Shown piece after piece: positions 24,941-34,545 of a DNA stretch of 64,000 nucleotides. How positions within the stretch are numbered: position 1 is the first letter of the stretch; every line of letters starts with the position of its first letter. The position numbers were made by a program, and so were the translations under genes. The notes beneath the pieces are model-generated. The model worked only from the letters and a program-made list of their open reading frames with translations, did no database searches and had not been told where the DNA came from. Origin of the DNA: Mesostigma viride (taxonomy: Eukaryota > Streptophyta > Mesostigmatophyceae > Mesostigmatales > Mesostigmataceae); contig RPFO01000080.1 of assembly GCA_009746045.1 (NCBI GenBank), forward strand, positions 3,698,251 to 3,762,250. The letters are read 5' to 3'.

Positions 24941-25807
24941 ATGTCCGGTTCGACGGAAGATTCGTCCGATTCGTCTAGTCACCTCCTGATGGAGGATTGG
25001 CAACGACTTCAACAACACCAAGCGGTTGCCACTGTCATTCAGAGTGTTGCTCGCTCAATAGGGGCGCCGCGCAAGTGTGATGTGTCCACTTGCAAGAAAA
25101 CCGCTCTCGGATTTGACTTGTATTGCCGAAAGCACGAAGAACATTCTCGTCACATCGAAAATGCCCTCAGTCGCGGACTTGGAATGGCGGGCGCCCTCGG
25201 ACCTGGATTGGCGGGGGGGGCCCTGCGACTTCGCCTGGACATGACTGTCGGAGAGGTCGTGGGTGTAAATTTTGATTTCACCAGGGGAGACGAGTACTTC
25301 CTTGAAGATTGGATAGTCAAAGACTCCGCGACAGGTGCGGACTTGGCAAAGGGAGGCTACGTTGCCGGCGCCCAAGAAAATGGTTGGAGTAGCTTGAGAT
25401 GCTTTTTGATGACGACACCTTTTGCCGACTCGCGTGACACGGATGTAAGCGAACTTTATCGGCGTATGTGTTTTGCACTCGCCGACATTCCGCTGATAAC
25501 TCAACGAGAGTTCGATTTTCGCGTGGAAACAAAAGCCAAAGCGATTGTATCCGGCGTGAAGGCGATTGTGGAGGAGGAGCAGGATTCTCTGTGTGCAGAG
25601 TATTTGGAGAGAGTGGCCCCGATGAAGACGAGGAGGTCCGAAATCTATCCTGACACCGGCAACAAGGAGGCAAAGTTGGTGGCCGCCAAAGAAGAGATGT
25701 TCGCTCGTGTCGATGAAATGGCGGCGAAAGAGGTTCCGAGAGTTCGCTCGATCGGTTGTTGCAAAACCTGCAGAGAGTGGAACGAGTCGCGGGACAGTCT
25801 ATATTGA
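24941..25807 (+). CDS. Cys/His zinc-site protein, 288 aa, unknown role
   Basis: The ATG follows TCGCAG directly, as in the neighbouring genes. After a Ser/Asp-rich start, residues ~45-68 carry C-x4-C-x11-C-x2-H (CDVSTC ... YCRKH), a spacing like the small zinc fingers of WRKY19-type and other eukaryotic CxnC...CxxH proteins. A second cysteine cluster (CCKTC) lies at the C terminus. The middle has a Gly/Ala/Leu-rich low-complexity run (GMAGALGPGLAGGALR). It is probably a diverged paralogue of the 26088 product, sharing the zinc site, size range and leader. Function cannot be stated. Confidence 0.72.
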   Translation: MSGSTEDSSDSSSHLLMEDWQRLQQHQAVATVIQSVARSIGAPRKCDVSTCKKTALGFDLYCRKHEEHSRHIENALSRGLGMAGALGPGLAGGALRLRLDMTVGEVVGVNFDFTRGDEYFLEDWIVKDSATGADLAKGGYVAGAQENGWSSLRCFLMTTPFADSRDTDVSELYRRMCFALADIPLITQREFDFRVETKAKAIVSGVKAIVEEEQDSLCAEYLERVAPMKTRRSEIYPDTGNKEAKLVAAKEEMFARVDEMAAKEVPRVRSIGCCKTCREWNESRDSLY

Positions 25808-25812
25808 TATGA

Positions 25813-25973
25813 GTTGCGCCCGCCGGCGTTTCTCTGGTCTTGAATGCCCCCCCTCTACATACACATTATATTGTCTGGACATTCGTATGTAGTGACAATC
25901 GTAGTCGATGTGATTGCCATTCGTTTGTACGTAGAAAGTGGTTGTTGAGGAAGTTGCGCCCCAGGGCGTTTCT
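25813..25973 (+). promoter_or_regulatory. Two GC-rich dyad motifs between the zinc-site genes
   Basis: Copies at 25813-25833 (core GCGCCCGCCGGCGT, six bases after the stop) and 25953-25973 (core GCGCCCCAGGGCGT). The second is an almost perfect hairpin with a two-base loop. The two cores differ exactly in the central bases and retain arm pairing. The intervening sequence is plain AT-rich spacer. Confidence 0.68.
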
Positions 25974-26060
25974 TTGTTGCATTTTCTTCAAATTTTAGCT
26001 CGCATAAATAGATGAAGATGACTTAATAAATGCCAGTTTTTTTTAATAATATAAACTACT

Positions 26061-26087
26061 CGCGGCCGGTATGTTCTGGTTTCGCAG
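26061..26087 (+). promoter_or_regulatory. Conserved leader immediately before the 26088 gene
   Basis: Counterpart of 24911-24940: GCGGCCGGTATGTTCTGGTT, then TCGCAG, abutting ATGTCC. GTATGT...CAG resembles the two ends of a miniature intron but spans fewer than 30 bases, too short for normal splicing. It is more likely a conserved acceptor region or promoter element. Confidence 0.5.
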
Positions 26088-26822
26088 ATGTCCAGTCTGA
26101 CGGTCGACATAAGGGGACGTCCATATCAGGACGCTGTTTTCCGGATTTTTGAGAAGGATCCCGAAAAGAAGTGCCGGGATAGGAAATGTAAAAAGCTGTC
26201 AATTACCGACATGGGTCTGTGTGGGGAACACATCGTAGCTTTTGGAAAGGACATGATTTCCCGTCATTTGCAACAATACGTTGACAACAATTGTGTGGGA
26301 GGGGCGCAGATGGACGTCCTTCTTGAGGATGGAGTGGACGGAGCCAAAAGGGCTGTAATTCGGCTGTCGGAAATGGATGATGACAAAGAGGACGTGAACA
26401 TTCGCCTTAAGAGGCACGACGATAACACGGCCGATTGTGTGTTTGGGTCTCGAGGAGTGGCGGATGAGAGGCAGGTCTTCCATGATGCCGCGGAGAAGGT
26501 GGTGGAATGGATGATGGGTTGGTCAAATCTTGACGTTCGCATATTCAACCGTCTGACGTCTGATTTCCTTCTCCGGGGAAGTTTCAAGATGGTTGACCGT
26601 GCAAGGCAGTCCAGGAACCAGGTATCCGTTTCCATGGCCAGTCCGATCGCACGCATGATTGAGGGGGGCCCTCTTCCGCGCAACCTTGCCTCGAGATTTC
26701 GAAAATACCGTGAAGGGCTCGACCGAAAATCAGCAGCGATTTCCCATTCGCGAACCACTTATGGGTCGACGGAGGTGGTAACGGAATTTTTTTGCATTTC
26801 CTTGCCAATTGATTCTTTATGA
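26088..26822 (+). CDS. Cys/His zinc-site protein, 244 aa, unknown role
   Basis: Residues ~28-46 contain C-x3-C-x10-C-x2-H (KCRDRKC ... LCGEH), matching the arrangement in the 24941 product. The rest is acidic and helical (EMDDDKEDVNIRLKR) without a recognised domain, ending in a Ser/Thr-rich tail. The start abuts TCGCAG. A dyad motif follows 41 bp after the stop. Near the C terminus, GAGGTGGTAACG could be a donor giving an alternative end, but nothing supports its use. The pairing with the upstream gene suggests local duplication. Confidence 0.7.
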   Translation: MSSLTVDIRGRPYQDAVFRIFEKDPEKKCRDRKCKKLSITDMGLCGEHIVAFGKDMISRHLQQYVDNNCVGGAQMDVLLEDGVDGAKRAVIRLSEMDDDKEDVNIRLKRHDDNTADCVFGSRGVADERQVFHDAAEKVVEWMMGWSNLDVRIFNRLTSDFLLRGSFKMVDRARQSRNQVSVSMASPIARMIEGGPLPRNLASRFRKYREGLDRKSAAISHSRTTYGSTEVVTEFFCISLPIDSL

Positions 26823-26862
26823 GGGACATAGAGTTGTTTGTATAGAGAGTGAATTGACGAAA

Positions 26863-26996
26863 GTTGCGACGGCGGTCGCATCTTTTAGTGCGTCGTTCTC
26901 TTGTTATGAATCTCTGTTCATTCTGAATTATAACGTTGTTTGTACCTTGACATAATGATGCATTTTTTGTATTGAGTTGCGACGTGGGGCGCATCT
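26863..26996 (+). promoter_or_regulatory. Two GC-rich dyad motifs upstream of the large island gene
   Basis: Copies at 26863-26883 (core GCGACGGCGGTCGC) and 26976-26996 (core GCGACGTGGGGCGC). In the first, the arms GCGAC and GTCGC pair perfectly. Relative to the GCGCC...GGCGT versions both arms have changed together, which is evidence for selection on pairing. The second copy ends 48 bp before the ATG at 27045. Confidence 0.68.
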
Positions 26997-27044
26997 TCCT
27001 GCTGACTCGTATGTTTTTTCCAATTTTTTTGTTTTGTGTTGCAG

Positions 27045-30000
27045 ATGGAAAAGGGCGGCCCTACATCGCAGGTGGTCGGCGACTCTCCCCCTAGGGGGGA
27101 AGGGTCAGAAGGGCAACCAGTTCAGGCCCAAGGCGCCTCCCCACAACAGCCTCCTCACAAGCGTGCAAGGGAGGGCACGCCGCCCCCAATGGTGGAATCT
27201 GGTGTCAGCTTTGCCGCGGTCACTGGGAAGGATGAGTACCACGGTGGTCTTGAGATGGTGGACGATCCGGTTAAGCGGATTCAGATTGAGCGGTTTGAGC
27301 GACTCGCGAATGGCACTCGTGAACAGCAATTCGCGCTGTACCAAGACATCCTTAATGACAAACCTGAAGTCGCCAAGGTGCCTTATACCTCCAAGCGCAC
27401 ATTCATGCCTCGTTTCGAAACCCTGCTCCAGCAGGAGCTAAGGTTGCGTCGGTTGGCTCAGAATGCGCCAGAGACAGTAGCCGCCGCGCCCTCCCATGCC
27501 GCGCCTGCCGCAGTAGCCCAAAAGAGGGGGGAGAGTGTGCACGAGTCGGCCGCAGTGCCCTCAACCGCAAGGGATCCCCCCGCGACTTCCAAGCCGGTCG
27601 CGACGGGCGATATGCCCCCGCCGCGGCAGAGGGGAAGGGGGAAGGGGGTCGATGGAGGGGAAGTCCTCGATGTTTTCGATATGACGCTGGGCAATTTGGA
27701 AGGTGGCGGGCCGATCTTCGTAAGTCTCCGCCCATTAAATTGATGTCGTGAAATACAATACGCATTTTTTTGCAATATTCGCCAGACATGTCATTTCCGA
27801 CAACTAAGCGGATTTTTACTTTCCGTTGAAATGTTCGCAGGGCCGGCAAGAGGATGTTGGTGCAAGAGAAGCCCGCTCAATGGCGGGAAGCACCCAGGTA
27901 CATGAGTGCGTCAGATTCCTCTCCGGTTTACTTGTATTGAAAAGGTTTGCGTGCGTATATCCTTGTTTATTTTTGTAGTAATTTTTTTCTTGTGAATGGA
28001 CAATCGCGTTTGCTATTTTTACAGGGAAGTCCGTTCGAGCAGCAAGAGGGCGGTGACAGGAGGGGAAGTGGATCTTACGGTGGTTCCACTGCAGAGGGGG
28101 GAAGGGTAAGTTACCGTTGACTTACAAATTGAAAGTTTAGGTTCGTCCTCAATTGACAGAGTTACGACGGCCGGCGTTTCTCTACACTTTTCTTACATTA
28201 AAAATCTTCCGTTGATAATGTTCTTGCAGGAAGCCGGTCGTCAGGGTGGGGCAAATCTCCAGGGAGAGGGGGCTATCGCTGTCGGTGAGCCTGTGTCAGA
28301 GGGCGCGGGTGGAAGCGACGGCGATACTGCGAAAATGACACGCTTTAAGGAGCAAGCGGATGCTTATCAACTGAAGAAGTTGGCAAAGTGGGTTGTGGCC
28401 GAGGTGAGAACGGAAACAGCCCCACCTGAGGTACGGAACCAGATGATGACTCTCCATCAAGTCGCTGAGTTGATCGTGAAGAATGCGTGCGCGCCCGATG
28501 GCGCCACACAGCCTGAGGAGATCCCGAGCGCCAAGGCCTTGATAAAGTGGATGGAGGAGAACCTGTTCGAGGGCAAAGGGAAGGAGAGGAAGTGTAAACT
28601 GAAGACGGTGACGATGGCGGACGCCAAGACTCTGATCAAGATGTTGAAGGAACACGATGCCCGCCGGGACAAGTCTCCGAAGATCGCGAAGGGGTCGAAG
28701 AAAGCGGCTGAAGCAGCAGCGGTTGAGGGGAATGAGGTAAGTCTACCTCTGTTGTGAGGGGGGCTTTGTTCTTGAGGTCCAGGTTTCATGTAGGTTGCGA
28801 CGGCCGGCGTTTCTCAAGTGTGACACTTACTTCCTTTTGACTAACACTTACTTCCTTTCCTGATTTCGCATCGTTGAGGGAAATGAGCCAAGTGTACCTC
28901 TGTTGTGAGGGGGGCTCTGATCTTGAGGTTTAGGTTTCATCTAGGTTGCGACGGCCGGCGTTTCTCAAGTGTGACATTTACTTTATTCCTTTCGGTTATG
29001 CTTTCCTGATTTTTTCATATCATTGTTAAGGGGAACGAGGTAAGTATACCTCTGTCGTGAGGGGGGCTTTGATGTTGAGGTTCAGGTTTCATGTAGGTTG
29101 CGACGGCCGGCGTTTCTCAATCGGCATTTACTTTATTCCTTTTGGTTATGCTTTCCTGATTTTTTCGCATCAACGCAGTACGTGCAGGCCGAGAGGGCGA
29201 CCCACGCGGCCATCCTGTACTCAATCAGCCTCGACCAGCACGCGCGCCGCGAGAACATGAAAATAGATAGTACGTGGACTGCTGCCGTCGACGAACACCA
29301 GAAGGGACTCTCCGAAGCACTTGCGACCTACAAGGGGAAGGCGCTGAAGGGAAAGGGGAAAGGAAAGGAGGTGGAGGTTGCGGATGCTCCCGTGTCTCTG
29401 CTTGAGAAATGGGAGAAGTCCCCGGTGTCGCAGGATGATGATGACATCCTGGATGTGAACGATGAGATCGCGAAGGGCAAACGGTTGCGGAAGCAGCTTG
29501 CCGTTCAGCCTCGGGACCTCGATGAGATGTCCAAAGCCTTGGTGCATCGAAATCGGGTGTGGACAAGGAACCTGTTCGTGGGGCCTCAGAAGCTCCTCGC
29601 ACGAGACTTGCATCTGTCTAGAGCCGAGCAGAACGCCACCATTTTTGCAAACTCGGAGTCCGACTACGGCCACGACAAGCTGGTGATTCCTGTGTGGCGG
29701 TACTCGTTCCAGTTTTTGGCTGACCGGTGCCCCAACAGTTTTCATGACTGGATGAAAAAGGAAGGCACCCAGCGTCAGCTCGCGCAACTCTTCGGGGAGA
29801 TGGGGGGGCACGGACAATGAAGGCTGGCTACGCTCGCGCAATGACTGACAAAGAGATTGATATCTACCTGCGAACGAGCTCGGCCAAGGGAATGGCCGAA
29901 GCTGCTTCCACCGCGGTTCTGACAGGACCGGCCGATATTCTGGACTCACTTAAGCCCGTGGACGTGAGAAAGGCCGCGCTTTTGGACAGTTTGTGCAAGT

Positions 30001-32155
30001 CCGCCTGGGAGATGGCTCCACTCGAGAAGAAGACACCGTTGCCGCCAGCCATTTGCGGCTTTCTCGTGCTGGACGGGAACCACTTTACCACACTCATCAA
30101 ATCGGTGAAATTCGAACTGGTCACCGACAATATGACGGTGGACCAAAGATCTGTGTGGTACCAGGCAATGCTGAATGGTTTCATGAAGGCGGAAAAGCTC
30201 AGGGTCGTTGCGCGGGGAGGGAAGGAGCAGGAGGTCACGAAGACCGTGGCCGCGGCGAAGCTGGAGGAGTGGGCAACTGATTGGACGAATTTCGGGGGGT
30301 GGACGTGCAGATGCTCAAGGGTGAGACCATCCTGCCGACCTGGTGGCAGATCCGTGAACAGAAGGTAAGCCAGGTTGCGACCGCCGGCGTTTCTATAAGT
30401 GGTTTTCTTGTGTTAATTTCAGTATGCCATTAGTTCGGTCAAGATGCGACCGCCGGCGTTTCTATAAGGGGTTTTCATGTTCCACCTTAGCATGCCATAT
30501 TTTGGTCAAGATGCGACCGCCGGCGTTTCTGTCAGTCGTATTCTTGTTCTCAGTTGAGTTGTGCTTATTTGGGAGGACTGTCGATGTGTCTCTGCGCGTT
30601 GTTGCCCTACGGGGATGCAGGTTACCGAACAAGTCGGCAAGATGATCGAAGTTGTCAGGCAGCTCGGGAACGCCATGAACGCCGAGGACACAGCCCAAGC
30701 CAAGGCAACGTGGGGCTCAGCGCTGGGGGATGTGCACCGGGCCTACCAGGCATATGGACCCGTCAAGAGAGGGAAGGGCGTGTCTCTCCCAACTCCTCTG
30801 TACGGCAAGATCTGGGCGATTGTGAAGCCCTTTTGGCAGAAAGGAGAGCAAGCCAAGGCCGAAGGGGACGGCGCAGGCGACAAGGCAGGAGGGGCTGAAG
30901 AGACGGACAAGTGGGGGCCGGACCAGAAGAACTTCATGCAGCGCTGGCTGTTCTGGTGTGAGGACCCTTTGAAGCCCGCTGTCGACGGCAAGCCGGCGAT
31001 CGCACAGGATATCGCGGCTCGGCAAGACTTCCTTGACACGCGCCCTAAAGACAAGGCGCACGAACTGTCCATTTTCACCGCGCATCGGGAACTTGCGAGT
31101 TTCCAGTACTTCGACAGCCTGATCCAAGCGCCGATCATGTCCTGTGAGGCCCCTCCCAGCAACCTGATAAAAATAATGGAAGTCGCCAAGAATTTGATAG
31201 AGGCGGCAAAGCAATTCGCCCACATCAAGTTCCTGGAGAACCCCGAGCTGATGGCCGCTTGCAAACAACTAAACGGGACTTTCGACCCCGTATTGGTGAG
31301 GGAGCACGTGTTTGGCGTGAAGCTGAAGGGCACCGTCGCCACGGACCTCGACAAGTTCATCGCCGACTGCCGCCTGACCAGAGACTTTTGGCGGGTGATC
31401 GTCACGGCCACGAGGGCGATCATTCTCACGCTGAGGGACCTTCCGCCGGCTAAAAGGAAAGTGGTCGACCAGAAGGACTGGAAGTTCCCGAGAGGGCTGC
31501 TCGCTTCCCACCCCCGTCATTTGTATGACGATTTGGGGGTGAAGACCAAACATCTGCTGGGTGTGCCACAGCAGGAGGCGGCGGCGGAGGAGGAGGTGCA
31601 GGCGGCGGCTAAGGAGGAGGGGACTGCCAAGGCCAAGAGGGGGTGGTGGGACAGGCTGGAAGCCTTCACCTATTGGGACGGGGTGAAGATGGGACCCGAC
31701 TGGATCGCATACAGGACAATGACATGGAAGGAAAACGAAAAAAGAAAGGATCTGGTGGTGACGAAGGTGGTGGACGAGTTGTACACGGGGTCTGAAGACC
31801 TTCCTGGGAAGCTGAAGGACCAGGCGTTTGCTGTGCTGGACCTGACAGCTGACAGCAACGAGAAGTGGAGGAACCTGCGCGAGTGGGATCAAGACTGTAT
31901 TCCGGTCGACAGCCAGATACCCTTACCCTCCTCCCGTTTGAGGTATGCCGCGTGGGATGTGGTTGACCAGATCACCAAGGCCCTGTTGAAGGGACCCTCC
32001 AGAGTTCTGCTGGTGTTCGGGTTACCCGCCCATATCCGCCGGTGGAAGCGCCTGGTCCGACTTATCAAATATCGGCTTCTTGAAGATGGGTGGCAAGACG
32101 TCGACATGGACTTTGCCGTGGTCGTGGACGACGAAGACGACGGGGATCATCATTC

Positions 32156-32211
<56 letters not shown>

Positions 32212-34061
32212 GCTCGGAGAAGGAAGAGGTTTACGAGGAGGAAGAGGGGGAGGAGGAAGAGGGGGAGGAGGATATTGCTGAGGGGCACCCGCCCGGGGTG
32301 GGTGGGGGGCAGGCGGAGGGGGAGAAAGGGGATGGGGATGGGGAGGAGGGAGGAGGGGGGAGGGGGAGAGGGACGGGGGAGGAGATGGAAGGGGAGGGAA
32401 AAAGCGCAGTCGGGATGATGGAGGCTCGCGGGAGGAGACAATGGGGGGGATGAAGACAAAAGGGGGGGAGGTAAGCGCCAGCGTGCTGGTGAAGGAGACT
32501 CGAGGCCTGTCGTTGGAAACGCCGGCGGGCGTATCTGTGATGAGGAGGGGGATCGCCAGCGGGAGGGAGGCTCGCGGCCTGTTACTGGAAACGCCGGCGG
32601 GCGTATCTGTGATGAGGAGGGGGATCGCCAGCAGGAAGGAGGCTCGCGGCCTGTTACTGGAAACGCCGGCGGGCGTATCTGTGATGAGGATGGGGATCGC
32701 CAGCAGGAAGCAGGCTCGCGGCCTGTTACTGGTAGCGCCGGCGGGCGTTCCCGATTTACGGGAGGCGGTCGTGTCCAACAGGTGGGAATGAGGCCTCGTC
32801 AGGATTCATGGGGACCCCCGGTTGAGGGGACCCCCGCCCTCGCCTCGGTTTCTTTGGGTCTGGGTGACGATCCCGTACCGTCGTCAGGAAGGACGGTTGT
32901 GATGACTTTGCCCCCCCGCTCGACGGGGATGGAGCAATGCCCGAACACGATACTGCTGAATGAGGATGACGATCCGGAGCCGTCGGCTGACACGGATTTT
33001 GTTGCGAGCACCCCACTGCAGAAGAGGGTATTGGAGGCTCGTAACGTGGAGGGTCCGCCGAAAGTCTCAGGTGGAGGGCCGGCGTTTGCCGGATTGATGC
33101 GCCCGACTGAGGTGGTCGATGTTGAGGCGCCGCCAGGGACATCGGCCGGACACTATACCGCATTGATGGAGCCCTTCGATCGACCAAGGATGCCCTTCCA
33201 CGCTCCAACGGTACATTCGGCCGGTAAATTTCATTTTCAATAAACGAGTTTAATAAGTACCTTAATATATATTTCTACATAAGTTTTTTTGCATCAGTCC
33301 ATGGCTTCATTGATTTCTCACACGACCCTTCCGTATTCATGTTAATTGGCATGTGCTTACGTGCAGGGAAAGGCGAAGAAGAAACTCCAGTTCGGTTTCC
33401 CCGTGGATCCGCGTCTGGGACTGTGTCCAGAGAGGCCGGCCGTGTTGTTGGCCAGGCCGCGGTCGGCGAACCAGTTGCACAACCGGGGGCGGGAGGGGAC
33501 GAGCTCCCACCCAACGCACCAACTCACGCACCAGCCTTACCGTGCGGTCAGCCAGAAAAAACGTACGAAGAGTTGATGGCAGAGGCGGCGGCTGCGCAGG
33601 GGCAGAAGGCAAAACGTCGGGGAGGGGGCAGGCGAGGGGCGGGGCAGGAGACGGAGGGTGCCGACGAACCTGCACAGCCGCAGAAGGGTGGTGGTCAGGG
33701 CAGAGATGCGACGGCCGAAAACCGAATCAGGGACGTTCGGCCGGACGTCCGGATGCGCTTTATGGATGGCGCGAAACTGAGTCGCGGAGGTTGGAGTTCG
33801 AAATGGGTAGACGAGGTGTGCATAAACTGGGAGCACAAGTACCCCAAGAAGGAAGATTTTCCGCTCTTTGGCACCCTCCTGGGCAAAGAGAGGGAGAAGG
33901 TGGTGTTCAGATGGTTTGATGAAGGGCACGACCTCGGTTGGAGTAATGAGTGCGAGCAAAAGTTTCGTTTCCCTCTGAAGTTCGCTAGAGAACATGTTAC
34001 TCTCCTGAAGGAAGGCGCCAGCTGGGACAACATTCCTTCATATCGACCTGGCAAGCGATGA
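27045..34061 (+). CDS. Large eight-exon gene, ~1831 aa, unknown function, with three single-G frame breaks
   Basis: Exons by splice sites and phase: 27045-27719, 27841-27897, 28025-28105, 28230-28736, 29179-30364, 30621-32470, 32782-33223 and 33367-34061 (stop TGA). All introns are GT-AG, and phases agree across every junction only if one G is added in each of three G runs (29802-29808, ~30295-30300, 32443-32449). The product is rich in Pro/Gln/Gly near the start (exons 1-4). Exons 5-6 are globular and helical, and exon 6 ends in a run of about 18 Asp followed by Glu-rich sequence. The last exon is basic, then ends in a compact domain with many aromatic residues (WVDEVCINWEHKY, VVFRWFDEGHDLGW). 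I recognise no family. The ATG directly follows TTGCAG. Introns 3, 4, 5 and 6 carry dyad motifs. Alternatively exons 1-4 and 5-8 could be separate genes. Confidence 0.7.
28161..28181 (+). other. Dyad motif in intron 3 of the large gene
   Basis: Core ACGACGGCCGGCGT within GTT...TTCT, 55 bp after the donor at 28106. The outer pair is A-T here against G-T or G-C in other copies, so the pair is kept while the bases change. Confidence 0.65.
28737..29178 (+). repeat. Intron 4 made of three tandem copies, each with a dyad motif
   Basis: Three units of about 150 bp, each running from a donor-like AATGAGGTAAGT (second copy AATGAGCCAAGT) through TACCTCTGT, TGTGAGGGGGGCT, a dyad motif (28794, 28945, 29097) and TTTCCTGATTTTTTC to the next unit. 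The final unit ends at the acceptor CAACGCAG. The repeated unit includes the last bases of the preceding exon, so the duplication created extra donor sites that may be used alternatively. Confidence 0.75.
29802..29808 (+). other. Frame break at a seven-G run in exon 5
   Basis: The frame of exon 5 stops at 29818-29820 just after this run, and the next frame opens with an overlapping ATGA. One extra G joins the two frames smoothly. With one more G near 30300, exon 5 becomes a whole number of codons matching both neighbours. A homopolymer under-call is the simplest explanation. Confidence 0.7.
30365..30620 (+). repeat. Intron 5 with three dyad motifs in near-tandem copies
   Basis: Motif copies at 30374-30394, 30443-30463 and 30510-30530 (core GCGACCGCCGGCGT), 67-69 bp apart. 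The flanks are shared between copies (CGGTCAAGAT before, TATAAG and TTTTC after). The first begins ten bases after the donor. The intron ends at GGGGATGCAG. Confidence 0.72.
32471..32781 (-). repeat. Intron 6: 72-bp tandem repeat carrying the dyad motif in reverse orientation
   Basis: Four units of 72 bp with motif cores at about 32516, 32588, 32660 and 32732, here read as ACGCCGGCGGGCGT on the plus strand, the reverse complement of the usual form. The unit also holds GCTCGCGGCCTGTTACTGG and GATGAGGAGGGGGATCGCCAG. Because 72 is a multiple of three, the intron is open on both strands, so retention would add a repetitive peptide in frame. The donor GAGGTAAGC and acceptor CCAACAG give matching phase when it is spliced out. 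Confidence 0.7.
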
Positions 34062-34269
34062 TGGGCGAGGACTTTGCACGAAATCGCGTTTTGCACGTAA
34101 TTGCCCACCGCAACGTGGAGAAATGCAGATGTACATAGTAGTTGGATCAGTTACCGTGACTTTGGGCAGTTTAGTAGTTGGGGTGACGTGTCCAATGTAT
34201 ATATGGTGGGGCGCGTCCAAGGGGGTCCACGCTGATTGAGCACTTGCATGTGTTCTTTCAACATATTCG
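34062..34269. other. 3' flank of the large gene, nothing recognised
   Basis: Short AT-moderate stretch after the stop at 34059-34061, ending where the dispersed AT-rich repeat begins. No motif copy and no open frame is seen. Confidence 0.5.
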
Positions 34270-34545
34270 GACATGTATGAAATGAATAAATTGTTTGGAC
34301 GATTGCAAATTGATTGATTGAAGAATGAGATACCATTAATAATTGAAAAATGTAAAACCTCATTGTGAATTTGTACTTCAAACTTTCACATGCATGCCCC
34401 AAATTGTGCATTTGTGCAGGTTTTAATTATGAGAAGTAGCATTTCTCTACAAATATTGAGAAATTTAGGGGCACTTGGGGTTGTTGGCCATGTTCATTCA
34501 TGATAAAATGGACTTTTTATGCTGTAAAATCATATTCCACTAGTC
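34270..34545 (+). repeat. Fourth, diverged copy of the satellite-border repeat
   Basis: Shares order and landmarks with 641-870 (GAGATACCATT, TTTCACATGCATGCCC, ATTTAGGGGCACTT, GTTCATTCATGAT) but is far diverged and not attached to satellite. It ends against the truncated LINE copy at about 34546, so this border repeat is mobile or was moved by recombination. Confidence 0.7.

Noticed and set aside
22897-34061. Calling the island a specific giant virus or Polinton insertion
   Set aside because: No capsid, packaging ATPase, DNA polymerase, integrase or protease is recognisable. Density and orientation alone are not enough.
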